A stretch of DNA of 64,000 bases, from contig NZ_CP095550.1 of assembly GCF_023078335.1 (NCBI RefSeq), positions 558,001-622,000 on the forward strand, read 5' to 3'. The notes under the pieces were generated by a model. The model had not been told where the DNA came from. It saw only the letters and a program-made list of their open reading frames with translations, and did not search any database. The DNA is from Metabacillus endolithicus. GTDB taxonomy: Bacteria; Bacillota; Bacilli; Bacillales; Bacillaceae. Positions 19,308-27,017 of the stretch are shown here, in pieces (position 1 is the stretch's first letter; every line of letters begins with the position of its first letter). Both the position numbers and the translations under genes were made by a program.

Positions 19308-19570
19308 TGTATTTCCCTCCTATTATAGCCGTCTTGTCGTATTATTCCACATTCTTAATTTGTTACCCATCAGGATTGGAAAAAATTTCTTTCAATAAAA
19401 AAGAATAAATATTGTTTATCGTGCAATATTAAATATCAACAACGATACAGCAAGGCAACAAAGCAGTACATCTTCTTCATTTATCAGGGGTTAACCTAGA
19501 TGGTTAATGGATTGGTGCAATTCCAACCTAACCCACCAAACAATACATTTATTAAAGGAGATGGATTATC

Positions 19571-19789
19571 ATGGCAAGCAACAGTAACAACAATTCTAAC
19601 CAATTAGTAGTACCTGGTGCTTCTCAAGCGATCGACCAAATGAAATACGAAATCGCAAACGAATTCGGTGTAGATCTTGGTGGCGAAACAACATCTCGTG
19701 CAAATGGATCTGTTGGTGGAGAAATCACAAAACGCTTAGTATCATTTGCTGAACAACACCTAGGCGGCGAAACACGTAATCAATTTTAA
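19571..19789 (+). CDS. Alpha/beta-type small acid-soluble spore protein
   Basis: 72-residue DNA-binding protein that saturates the spore chromosome and protects it from UV and heat. The family signature is complete: [20 protein letters not shown], with the GPR germination-protease site at YEIANEFGV, then [20 protein letters not shown] and the C-terminal [11 protein letters not shown]. Ribosome binding site AAAGGAGAT. It is expected to be expressed in the forespore under sigma-G, but I could not identify a convincing sigma-G promoter. Equivalent to SspA/B/C/D of B. subtilis; which paralogue is not decidable here. Confidence 0.95.
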   Translation: MASNSNNNSNQLVVPGASQAIDQMKYEIANEFGVDLGGETTSRANGSVGGEITKRLVSFAEQHLGGETRNQF

Positions 19790-19809
19790 TTGAATATAAA
19801 ATGGCGATA

Positions 19810-19836
19810 GGGCACCATTTCGATGGTGCCCTTTCT
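19810..19836 (+). terminator. Terminator of the SASP gene
   Basis: GGGCACCAT and ATGGTGCCC around a TTCG tetraloop, followed by a T-rich stretch. Confidence 0.85.
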
Positions 19837-19911
19837 ATTCCTGAAAAATTGTCATGAAAAAGGTACATATGGTTAATCTAAAGAAGAAACAAATACTAAT
19901 AGGGAGTTGAT

Positions 19912-20097
19912 ATGATGGTTAATGAAAACTTTGATGAATTTATCAAAACTGAAGCAAAACATAAGGCAAAATATTTAGGTTCTACACAACCATCACATGG
20001 TATTTATAAAAACGATGAAGAAATTAATTCTAGAACAAATACAGATGAATCTGTTGGAGCAGTAGGTAGAGACGTTTTTGATAAAGAAAATAAATAA
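19912..20097 (+). CDS. Small hydrophilic protein of unknown function
   Basis: 61 residues (60 if the second ATG at 19915 is used) behind AGGGAGTTG. Highly polar: NFDEFIKTEAKHKAKYLGST, with a central Gly/Tyr segment and an Asn/Thr/Asp-rich middle (NSRTNTDESVGAVGRDVFD). No membrane segment. Its size, composition and position next to a SASP gene are like minor spore proteins, but no GPR site or known family is visible. No clear terminator of its own. Confidence 0.55.
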   Translation: MMVNENFDEFIKTEAKHKAKYLGSTQPSHGIYKNDEEINSRTNTDESVGAVGRDVFDKENK

Positions 20098-20214
20098 TAC
20101 AAAAAAACAAATAAAGTAACGTAAGTGCTTAAAAATGATCGTTAACTGCCAGGGTGTGGGTGATAAGGTCTTCTGAGCAATAAAAAGCAGACTTTCTTGA
20201 GTGTCACCGGATCG

Positions 20215-20410
20215 TTAAATAAGCGGAGTTTTTCCGGTTATTTTGAAAGATAGAACTTGTTTTGTGGATATAAGTGGAATTTTTCCGCTTAAGCAACGTA
20301 AAATGGTCCATTTTCATCTTTTTTCGCATAAATAGGCGGAATCTTTCCGTCTATTTATTCTATTTTACGTGCTTTTTCCTCATTAAGAGAAATTTCTCCG
20401 TTTATTTTAT
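20215..20410. repeat. Four tandem imperfect GCGGAATTTTTCCGT-type palindromic units
   Basis: Cores GGAGTTTTTCC (20225-20235), GGAATTTTTCC (20276-20286), GGAATCTTTCC (20338-20348) and GAAATTTCTCC (20389-20399). They are flanked by AAGC/TAAG-like or ATAGGC/GTCTAT arms and spaced about 51, 62 and 51 bp. The third unit is framed by ACGTAAAAT (20296-20304) and its complement ATTTTACGT (20362-20370). This looks like a dispersed intergenic repeat of the kind seen in Bacillaceae. Confidence 0.6.
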
Positions 20411-20467
20411 TTACTGGTCATTCTTGAGGGTTTGGAAATCGCTTAACCTAGTGCTTATCTTGGTTAA

Positions 20468-20504
20468 AAAAATGCTTGGAGCATATATGTCTCCAAGCAT
20501 TTTT
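20468..20504 (-). terminator. Terminator of the LysM-CAP gene
   Basis: AAAAATGCTTGGAG and CTCCAAGCATTTTT form a 14-bp stem. The minus-strand copy is followed by seven Ts. Confidence 0.85.
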
Positions 20505-20593
20505 CTTTGCTAAATTTTTCACGAAAGCAATATTCATTCGTATTTTGTACTTCAAAACAGAATCATTTATAAAGTGAACCTGATTTTTCTTCC

Positions 20594-21220
20594 TTATCTT
20601 CCTTTGATAAACATTTGCACCCATGCTCCGTGATAGAAGCCAACACCTATTGCATCAAATTCAGGTTTTAAAATATTTGCTCGATGTCCTGAAGAATTCA
20701 TCCATGCATTCATTACTTCCTGAGGTGTTTTTTGACCTTTTGCTATATTTTCTCCAGCATATGAATAACTAATGCCAAATGTTTTTAACATATCAAAAGG
20801 TGATCCGTAGTTAGGACTTGTGTGAGAAAAATAATTAGAGTTAATCATATCTTCTGCTTTCTTTTGAGCTACATTTTTCACATCAGCTCGATGTGTTAAT
20901 GGCTTTAAACCTGCTTTAGCTCGCTCCTGATTGACTAGTTGTACAACTTGATCTTGGAAGTTGCTTACACTTCCTGCAGACGGTTTTAAACGAATAACTT
21001 CACCAACGTGCATGTTTCTTGGCTCAACATTTGGATTTAGTTCCATTAGTTTTTTATAATCTAAGCCATATCTTTGAGCTATGTACCAAAAAGTATCGCC
21101 AGGAGAAACTTTGTAAAATTCAAATGGTGGTTCTTTAAATGTTTTAATTTGTCCATGTGACACGGCCGGCATCGCTAATAAAAAAACAAAAGTTGCAAGT
21201 ACTAGTTTTTTTAGCATCAT
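20594..21220 (-). CDS. Secreted LysM plus CAP (SCP/PR1) domain protein
   Basis: About 208 residues with a signal peptide (KKLVLATFVFLLAMPAVSHG). It has one LysM peptidoglycan-binding domain (YKVSPGDTFWYIAQRYGLDY to HVGEVIRLKP) and a C-terminal CAP domain. CAP motifs include LVNQERAKAGLKPL, YFSHTSPNYGSP, GENIAKGQKTPQEVMNAWMN and SSGHRANILKPEF (conserved His and Glu). The start at 21220 or 21217 is set by GGAGGA; a TTG further upstream overlaps that site. It resembles B. subtilis YkwD and the spore-coat-associated LysM proteins. It acts outside the membrane on or near the cell wall. Biochemical role of the CAP domain in Bacillus is not established. Confidence 0.88.
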   Translation of the reverse strand: MMLKKLVLATFVFLLAMPAVSHGQIKTFKEPPFEFYKVSPGDTFWYIAQRYGLDYKKLMELNPNVEPRNMHVGEVIRLKPSAGSVSNFQDQVVQLVNQERAKAGLKPLTHRADVKNVAQKKAEDMINSNYFSHTSPNYGSPFDMLKTFGISYSYAGENIAKGQKTPQEVMNAWMNSSGHRANILKPEFDAIGVGFYHGAWVQMFIKGR

Positions 21221-21423
21221 GTCTTCCTCCAATTTAATCTAGTTTAATTTTTCCACCACTATAGTTTGGCTAAGATCTTGAATATCATTCATTAAACTTT
21301 CACAAAATTATGAGGATTAATAGAATTATTCAATAACGGTTTATAACAAAAATGAAAAAGAGGCTGGCATATAATACGGCCAACCTCAAAATGTGATGAT
21401 TTTATTGACGACAATTCATACCT

Positions 21424-21564
21424 TTATGGTAATTGAACGTTTAGAGCTTTTAGCATTTCATAGACAGCAGCTTTAATGTCTTCTGACTGATTTTCCCCTT
21501 CAAGAGCAGCATTAATTTGTTGCTTAAACTCTTGAACAACTTCTTTTACTTCATGTTTATTCAT
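21424..21564 (-). CDS. 46-residue protein, last gene of the aromatic-acid operon
   Basis: Starts MNKHEVKEVVQEFKQQINAA and ends VYEMLKALNVQLP. Its ATG overlaps the stop of the preceding gene by 8 nt (21557-21564), a sign of translational coupling. It is a shortened paralogue of that neighbour: DIKAAVYEMLKALNVQLP aligns with EIQAAVFEMLQGLGLNIPL. The protein looks all-helical and acidic. No phosphopantetheine DSL motif is present, so it is not an obvious carrier protein. Function unknown; its place as the last gene of the operon suggests a subunit or small regulator. Confidence 0.65.
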   Translation of the reverse strand: MNKHEVKEVVQEFKQQINAALEGENQSEDIKAAVYEMLKALNVQLP

Positions 21565-21745
21565 TGTTCTTATTCCCACCATTCATATTTTGAGTAATTT
21601 TATCTAGTGGAATGTTTAGGCCTAATCCTTGTAGCATTTCAAATACGGCAGCTTGGATCTCTTGGCCACTTGCTCCTTCTTTTTTTAAATCAGCGATTTT
21701 AGATGATAAACTTCCAATGGCTTCATTCATTTTTTGATTATCCAT
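21557..21745 (-). CDS. 62-residue helical protein of the aromatic-acid operon
   Basis: Starts MDNQKMNEAIGSLSSKIADL and ends KNNE; GAGGTGAG precedes the ATG. It is predicted to form two helices, with the motif EIQAAVFEMLQGLGLNIPL shared with the downstream 46-residue protein. The C-terminus is Asn/Gly-rich (TQNMNGGNKNNE). It lies 8 bp after the ADTH-synthase-like gene in the same operon. No known family. It could be a small subunit, or an adaptor for one of the enzymes; nothing in the sequence decides. Confidence 0.65.
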   Translation of the reverse strand: MDNQKMNEAIGSLSSKIADLKKEGASGQEIQAAVFEMLQGLGLNIPLDKITQNMNGGNKNNE

Positions 21746-21753
21746 ATCTCACC

Positions 21754-22518
21754 TCATGATTGATTTAAAATTGAGCGAATGTTTGCACAAAGCTTCTCAG
21801 GATTTTCATCTTGGAAAATATTTCGCCCAATTGAAATTCCATTTGCACCAGCACTTACAGCATCGTCGATCATTGTCAATAAATCATCATTTGAACCTAA
21901 TCTCTCTCCCCCTGCAATAAGTACAGGGATCTTCACACCAGAAACAACCTGTCTGAAGGTTTCCGGTGTACCACTGTAATTTACTTTTACAATGTCTGCC
22001 CCGAGCTCTTCTGCTACACGGGCAGCATGACGAATACGTTCAGGATCAAATTCATGCGCTTTTGAACCGTCACGTACATACATCATCGCTAGCAGTGGCA
22101 TTCCCCATTTGTCACATTCTTCAGCGATTAAACCCACATCCTTGATCTGTTCCGCCTCAAATTGAGACCCAAGATTCACATGAGTTGAAATTGCTGTAGC
22201 TCCTAAACGAATCGAGTGCTCTACTGACGATACAAGCTCTTTTCGCATACTTTGAGATTCTGGAGCTAACGCAGTTGAAGCAGATAAATGAATAATTAGT
22301 TCACCTTTATTGGAGCCTAATGCATCTGTTAAATAGCGAACAAGTCCTTTATGCACAACAACAGCATCCGCTCCTCCGTCAAACACCGCATTCACTGTTT
22401 GATTGATTTCCGTTAAACCAGTTACAGGACCTATCGTAATACCATGATCCATCGGAACAATTAGTAACTTATCGGAATGATGATATAATTTTTTCAGGCG
22501 AATTTCTTTACCGGACAT
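21754..22518 (-). CDS. 2-amino-3,7-dideoxy-D-threo-hept-6-ulosonate synthase (ADTH synthase / GriI-like aldolase)
   Basis: Class I DhnA-type aldolase. In archaea it joins aspartate semialdehyde to a 6-deoxy-ketohexose phosphate for dehydroquinate; the Streptomyces relative GriI uses DHAP plus aspartate semialdehyde on the way to 3-amino-4-hydroxybenzoate. The ATG at 22518 follows TTGGAGGA, giving 254 residues; an upstream in-frame ATG is less likely. Motifs are LLIVPMDHGITIGP (Asp24, His25), AMMYVRDG (proton-relay Tyr147), ADIVKVNYSG (Schiff-base Lys178), PVLIAGGERLG and the phosphate-binding GANGISIGRNIFQ. The gene lies 19 bp after the 3-dehydroquinate-synthase-II gene, the classic pairing. 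Whether the product goes to DHQ or to an aminohydroxybenzoate is inferred, not shown. Confidence 0.88.
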   Translation of the reverse strand: MSGKEIRLKKLYHHSDKLLIVPMDHGITIGPVTGLTEINQTVNAVFDGGADAVVVHKGLVRYLTDALGSNKGELIIHLSASTALAPESQSMRKELVSSVEHSIRLGATAISTHVNLGSQFEAEQIKDVGLIAEECDKWGMPLLAMMYVRDGSKAHEFDPERIRHAARVAEELGADIVKVNYSGTPETFRQVVSGVKIPVLIAGGERLGSNDDLLTMIDDAVSAGANGISIGRNIFQDENPEKLCANIRSILNQS

Positions 22519-22537
22519 ACAAATTCCTCCAATTTTT

Positions 22538-23644
22538 CTATCTTTCAATAATTGTTTCGCTAACTTTTACACCAACGTGACGTCCTGGCTCACAAATATA
22601 AGACAATAATTCATCACCTGGTTTAATTGTTGAAGCATTACGAGGCTTGCCGTCTGCACTCATAATACGGATGTGCCAGTCATCCTGTACAACAACATTC
22701 AGTTCACGCTCTCCTACTTTCCCTTTGATTAACAACATTGGACGAACTTCAGTTTTAATACGACCAACTGTTAATACGCGTGTTTCACCTTTTGTATTCA
22801 CACAAAGAACTTTATCTCCAGCTTTAAGATCACTTAAATACTCCGCTGCATCTTCAGGCTGCCATACATAAGAATGAACTGCACCTGCATTAACACGAAA
22901 TGGTCTTAAATTCATATATGGTAAATAATGTGTTTCAGAGCAAACAAATACCCCTCCACCTGAAGTAGAACCAATAATCATTCCTTCATCTTGTGTCATG
23001 ATACCAGTTGTATCAATACAAGCACGAACACCCATACCAGCATGCACAACATCCGTAACAACCATTGGGTGTAATTCTAAATTAGGTAGAGATTGTTTTG
23101 ACATAAATGCAGTTAATCGTTTTACTTCATCAACATTTGTTGTTGCGAATAAAACACCGTCACTACCCTTTTCAAGTGTTCCATATGCAATTTCTGTATC
23201 AATTGCCGTGTTCACAGCACGTAATAATACGGTGTTACTTTCTTCTAATCTAGCAATAATTAATTCAAGCGGAATGTTTGTTGGTAAATCAAAATCTACT
23301 GCAGCAAAATCATATTCACTTGCTTCTCTTGAACAACGTTCTAACATTTCACGATTATCAACAGAATAGAAAATACATGTTTGATGTCCACGTTTTTTCG
23401 CATCTGCTAATACTTCTTGGCTAACAGAAAAAATGACATCTTCAGCTGGTACTTGCTCTAATTCTTCACTGCTGCTAACTTCTGTAATGAATGTCATTTT
23501 TTGAGGAAAATATCCATCTTGACGTTGTTGAAGTGATACCAATACCTTATCAATAGGAGAATGATTAATTAACTCCCAAACATCCATATTCTCAACTGAA
23601 ACTCCTCTACCGTCATACCATACTTGCCTAGCTTTTTGTTGCAT
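22538..23644 (-). CDS. 3-dehydroquinate synthase II (GriH / AroB' family)
   Basis: 368 residues, the size of the archaeal-type enzyme that oxidatively deaminates and cyclises the ADTH product. In the GriH branch it forms 3-amino-4-hydroxybenzoate instead. Family features are QVWYDGRGVS at the start, VTDVVHAGMGVRACIDTTG, MIIGSTSGGGVFVCSETHYL, PYMNLRPFRVNAGAVHSYVW and the beta-rich tail GRIKTEVRPMLLIKGK through VQDDWHIRIMSADGKP. It is unrelated in sequence to the usual bacterial AroB. The ribosome binding site GGAAGGAG sits before the ATG at 23644, 1 bp after the ligase gene. This is an unusual gene for a Bacillus and probably arrived by transfer with its partner. Confidence 0.88.
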   Translation of the reverse strand: MQQKARQVWYDGRGVSVENMDVWELINHSPIDKVLVSLQQRQDGYFPQKMTFITEVSSSEELEQVPAEDVIFSVSQEVLADAKKRGHQTCIFYSVDNREMLERCSREASEYDFAAVDFDLPTNIPLELIIARLEESNTVLLRAVNTAIDTEIAYGTLEKGSDGVLFATTNVDEVKRLTAFMSKQSLPNLELHPMVVTDVVHAGMGVRACIDTTGIMTQDEGMIIGSTSGGGVFVCSETHYLPYMNLRPFRVNAGAVHSYVWQPEDAAEYLSDLKAGDKVLCVNTKGETRVLTVGRIKTEVRPMLLIKGKVGERELNVVVQDDWHIRIMSADGKPRNASTIKPGDELLSYICEPGRHVGVKVSETIIER

Positions 23645-23645
23645 A

Positions 23646-24908
23646 TTAATTAGCTCCTTCCGATCTGCTCATTTTTAATAAATTTTCTGTTTCTTGAGTT
23701 GTTAAAAAGTAATGTGGTTTTGCTTTCATGCCAAAAGATAAATCATCTGATCTGTCATATAAAGTTCCTTTATCTAAGAGAATAATAGAAATGGCAACTC
23801 CGTATTTTTCTTTCAGTTGATCAGTATAACCGCTTGAGATCCAATCATCTTTTGATTCTTTTTCGATAAAGATATAGAGATGAGAGTTGATTTTACCCGC
23901 TGACCAAAAACGCCTTGCTGGTAAGATTGTGATCATTTTCTCTAATTCATGCATATCAAAAGACTTACGATCAATTGTAATTAGATTTTCTTTTCTGCCT
24001 CTAATAACAAAAGAACGATTTCTACCGCAGGAACAAGGATGTTCTACTACTTGAACTAGATCTCCTGTTACATATCGGATCATCGGTGTTGCCCGTTTGC
24101 GAAGAGTTGTTAATACTAAATTTCCAATTTCACCATCTTTTACATCTGTTTTAAAATCATCTGCGAGAACTTCGACATGAAAATAATCTTCAAATACATG
24201 TAATTGTTGTGATGAGCAATCAACCATTGTTGTACCTACTTCGGTCATTCCATAATTATCAAAAACAGGTACACCCCATATTTCCTCTATTAATTTTCTA
24301 CGAAACGGAGTTAATGGTTCACCAGCAGTACAAATAGCTCTCAATGAAGGGAAATCCTTTTTCGGATTTAGTCCAAGCATTTCTGCTACCTCAGCAAGCA
24401 TGATTGCTTGTAAAGAAATGCATGCCAGTACCGTTACATTTAACCTTTTTACTAAATCAATGACTTTAGACATTGGTGTAATTGTTGTTCGACTGTCAGC
24501 AGGTACAACACAACCACCTTGCCTTTGCACGGCACGATGAACAAAGTGTGAAATCGTTGAAAGTGCATAAGGAAATCGGATTAAAACAATATCACTTTCG
24601 TTAAAAGAAGCACCACATGTTGCGATACCGCTCGTAATTTCATCAAGATCTTTTTCGTTATACCATACTGATACTGGAGTACCTGTTGTTCCAGAAGACT
24701 CATGGTATTGTGACAAAGAACTCGAAGAAGCTGGCAAAAGACCAAAAGGTGATTGCTCTCTTAAATCAGATTTTGTTGTGAATGGTATATTTTTTATGTC
24801 TTCTAGTGAATGTAGTGGTAGATTTTGAATTCGAGTAGAGTAAAATGGTGATGTTTTTGCATAGTTTAGTACTTCATTCAAAGCAGCAATCTTATTTTGT
24901 GTGTTCAT
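23646..24908 (-). CDS. Phenylacetate-CoA-ligase-like adenylate-forming enzyme, second copy
   Basis: ANL-superfamily acid-activating enzyme of the PaaK type, about 420 residues. The start is taken at ATG 24908, spaced from AAGGG; a GTG at 24917 is too close to that site. The P-loop is SSGTTGTPVSVWYN, the adenylate motif NYGMTEVGT, then PMIRYVTGDLVQVVEHPCSC with a PaaK-type Cys cluster (CSCGRN) and RGRKENLI before the C-terminal lid. It is only distantly related to the other ligase in this operon and lacks the typical PaaK N-terminal RLRxQI lead-in. It would activate an aromatic or amino-aromatic carboxylate as AMP ester or CoA thioester. The acceptor is unknown. It abuts the dehydroquinate-synthase-II gene. 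Confidence 0.82.
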   Translation of the reverse strand: MNTQNKIAALNEVLNYAKTSPFYSTRIQNLPLHSLEDIKNIPFTTKSDLREQSPFGLLPASSSSLSQYHESSGTTGTPVSVWYNEKDLDEITSGIATCGASFNESDIVLIRFPYALSTISHFVHRAVQRQGGCVVPADSRTTITPMSKVIDLVKRLNVTVLACISLQAIMLAEVAEMLGLNPKKDFPSLRAICTAGEPLTPFRRKLIEEIWGVPVFDNYGMTEVGTTMVDCSSQQLHVFEDYFHVEVLADDFKTDVKDGEIGNLVLTTLRKRATPMIRYVTGDLVQVVEHPCSCGRNRSFVIRGRKENLITIDRKSFDMHELEKMITILPARRFWSAGKINSHLYIFIEKESKDDWISSGYTDQLKEKYGVAISIILLDKGTLYDRSDDLSFGMKAKPHYFLTTQETENLLKMSRSEGAN

Positions 24909-24921
24909 CTTACACACACCC

Positions 24922-25686
24922 TTATTTCATCTGTAAAAGATGTTTAATGTTTTGAGATAGAATTTCTTCACGTTCGCGATCTGTTATTTGAAGCTTTAGA
25001 ATTTTTTCAAGCTCTATTCCAGGATGTGATAATGGATATTCTGAACCAAATATTACTTTTGATGATCCAATTTTCTTAACTGTTTCTTGGATGTGAAGAA
25101 AATTACCTGTTGATGTTTCTAAATAAAAATTCGATAAATTTTTTGCCGCCTCTAACGCTTCCTGATCAGCAGGACCAAATCCCATGTGTCCGATAATAAA
25201 ATTCGTTTTAGGAAACTGTTTGGCAAGTTGAATAAACTTTGCCGTGGAAGCTCCAGGACTATAAACAACATGAGAATAGACCGGGAAACCATAATCACCA
25301 CAAAGATCAGCTAAACTTGTAATGCCTTTTGAGGCAAAGGAAAATTGGTGTGATAAAGGCGATAGCTTTAAACCTTTAAATCCTTGTTTTCTTCCTTTTT
25401 CCAGCTGTTTGTTAACATCCTTGTCGTGAGGATTAATGCAGATAAAACCTTGAATGTTTTGATTTGCTTTAATAGCCTTTTCTACATATTCATTGTCAGG
25501 AACAGGATTATCCGGCTTTGCTCGACCTGTAATATATTCAGTCATTTTACGAACGTCAAGCATCGCACCAGGTACTGCCACCCCTTGGTCGATTCCTGCC
25601 TCCTTTATTACTTTTAAATACATCTCTGTATTTCCGTATTCAGTGTCAGACAAATGTGCATGTGCATCAATAATCAATTTTTTCAC
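24922..25686 (-). CDS. Amidohydrolase of the ACMSD/TIM-barrel family
   Basis: 254-residue metal-dependent hydrolase or decarboxylase of the amidohydrolase_2 type. The first metal site is IDAHAHLSD (His9, His11 from the GTG start), then GLKLSPLSHQFSF, YSHVVYSPG, FIIGHMGFGP and VIFGSEYPLSHP. The last motif usually has Asp (GSDYP); here it is Glu. Members of this family decarboxylate hydroxy- or amino-benzoates and related acids, or hydrolyse C-N bonds. In an aminohydroxybenzoate pathway a decarboxylase or amide-forming/hydrolysing step is plausible, but this is inference. It starts 2 bp after one ligase gene and ends a few bases before the other. A TTG three codons downstream is an alternative start. 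Confidence 0.8.
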   Translation of the reverse strand: MKKLIIDAHAHLSDTEYGNTEMYLKVIKEAGIDQGVAVPGAMLDVRKMTEYITGRAKPDNPVPDNEYVEKAIKANQNIQGFICINPHDKDVNKQLEKGRKQGFKGLKLSPLSHQFSFASKGITSLADLCGDYGFPVYSHVVYSPGASTAKFIQLAKQFPKTNFIIGHMGFGPADQEALEAAKNLSNFYLETSTGNFLHIQETVKKIGSSKVIFGSEYPLSHPGIELEKILKLQITDREREEILSQNIKHLLQMK

Positions 25687-25688
25687 CT

Positions 25689-26984
25689 CTATTCATAAAC
25701 AACACGTACTGTTTTACCTTGTGGTCTTGGAAGTTTATCAACGAACTCAAGTTTAAATGGAATTCCAGATGCAAACTCCAATTTACTTTCTAATGAATCT
25801 GCAAGATGATTTGATGCTTCAACACCTTCAGCAAGTTCGCATCTTACGTGTATTGCTTCATTATCTTCTTCTTTTGCTAAAACAAATTCAAACCAGTTCC
25901 CAATTTCAGGTTCACGCATTAAGAACTCTTCTAAATAAAATGGTGAAAGTGATGTTCCGTTATATTTGATTTGATCAACAACTCTTCCTCGTAAATAGAA
26001 CTTAGGCATCGTAACACCACAAGAACATGTTTCTGACTCAATATAGCCTATGTCCCCAGTTCTGAAGCGCAAAATTGGAGTATCATAACGAAGAGCACTT
26101 GTTACGACAATTTCACCAATCTCCCCTTCATCAAGTGGTTCACCTGTTTTCGGATCTACAATCTCAACAATTGCATGTGCTTGAGCTAAGTGATAGCCAT
26201 CATGGCTGTCGCACTCAATACCTAACACTCCACATTCAAGGCTGCCATAAAAGAAATTAGCTGTAGCTCCCCAAAGCTCTTCAAGGCGCCCACGGAATGC
26301 AGGTGAACATCCTTCTCCCGTGATCCATAATTTCTTTAATTGCAAACTCTTCAAGTCAAATTGTTGTTCCTCTGCTTCTTCTGCAAGCAACATTGCCCAT
26401 GAAGGCGTTGTAATAACAACATTAGGCTGTAAATCTTTTATCATTTTCAATGTTTTCTTAGGTGTTGAATAAGCTCCACCTTTACCAGCAGGGATAACCG
26501 TTGCTTCACAACCTTCCATAAATGTTTTATGAAAAGCTAAACCTGCTGCGCTCATTTCATATGGCAAGGCATTTAAGCAAACATCGCCAGGATCTACTTC
26601 AAAAAGCTTTGGATAGCGTGGAGCAAGATCATGTAAATAATAATCATTCCAGGTGTACATCATATAAATCTCTTCTCCACCTGTTGTACCAGTAGAAACC
26701 TGAACAAGTGCAATCTCTTTTTTATCGACTGTTAATAGAATATAAGGCTTTCCTCGTAGTTCATCTTTTGTTAAAAAAGGTAATTTGCTTAAATCACTTA
26801 CTGATTTAATATCCTTTGGCTTCATGTTTACTTCATCTAACTTTTGTCTGTAAAACTCATTGTTTTCATATGCGTTTTTGACAATATGCTTTAACGATTC
26901 TAAATGATACGAGTCAATCTGTTGCTGTGACATTTGATCAGGATGAGTGGTTCCATTGAAAAATCGCTTAATCGTTAAAGGCAT
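25689..26984 (-). CDS. Phenylacetate-CoA-ligase-like adenylate-forming enzyme, first copy
   Basis: PaaK-type ANL enzyme, about 431 residues from the ATG at 26984 (AAGGTAAG upstream); a TTG at 27008 would add eight basic residues. N-terminal PaaK lead-in: QQIDSYHLESLKHIVKNAYE then FYRQKLDE. P-loop VSTGTTGGEEIYMMYTW, adenylate-binding YGSLECG, TPILRFRTGDIGYI with a CSCGV cluster, then YLRGRVVDQIKYNG and a lid ending LPRPQGKTVRVVYE, where the catalytic Lys is the K of QGKTVR. It probably activates an aromatic acid. It lies downstream of the TPR genes and upstream of the amidohydrolase in one tight operon. Substrate unknown; two ligases suggest two carboxylates or two activation steps. Confidence 0.83.
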   Translation of the reverse strand: MPLTIKRFFNGTTHPDQMSQQQIDSYHLESLKHIVKNAYENNEFYRQKLDEVNMKPKDIKSVSDLSKLPFLTKDELRGKPYILLTVDKKEIALVQVSTGTTGGEEIYMMYTWNDYYLHDLAPRYPKLFEVDPGDVCLNALPYEMSAAGLAFHKTFMEGCEATVIPAGKGGAYSTPKKTLKMIKDLQPNVVITTPSWAMLLAEEAEEQQFDLKSLQLKKLWITGEGCSPAFRGRLEELWGATANFFYGSLECGVLGIECDSHDGYHLAQAHAIVEIVDPKTGEPLDEGEIGEIVVTSALRYDTPILRFRTGDIGYIESETCSCGVTMPKFYLRGRVVDQIKYNGTSLSPFYLEEFLMREPEIGNWFEFVLAKEEDNEAIHVRCELAEGVEASNHLADSLESKLEFASGIPFKLEFVDKLPRPQGKTVRVVYE

Positions 26985-27017
26985 TCTTACCTTTTTGATT
27001 TTTTTCAAATAATGAGC

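Larger units (their letters stand above)
20098..20593. other. Gene-free stretch with palindromic repeats
   Basis: About 500 bp without a supportable gene. It contains four imperfect GGAATTTTTCC-type units (20215-20410) and the minus-strand terminator of the LysM-CAP gene. The one long open frame here has no ribosome binding site and is made of the repeat itself. Confidence 0.6.

Noticed and set aside
19400..19570. Sigma-G promoter of the SASP gene
   Set aside because: Several GAATA- and CAT-like words occur but none has correct spacing with both boxes.
20215..20410. CRISPR-like array
   Set aside because: Units are imperfect, palindromic, only four in number, with non-uniform spacing and no cas genes; better explained as a dispersed intergenic repeat.
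20274..20513. 79-residue open frame within the repeat region
   Set aside because: It is composed of the palindromic repeats and the terminator, has no ribosome binding site and encodes a low-complexity Phe/Leu-rich sequence.
21424..21745. Acyl- or aryl-carrier proteins
   Set aside because: No DSL-type phosphopantetheine attachment site and too short; only a helical motif is shared.
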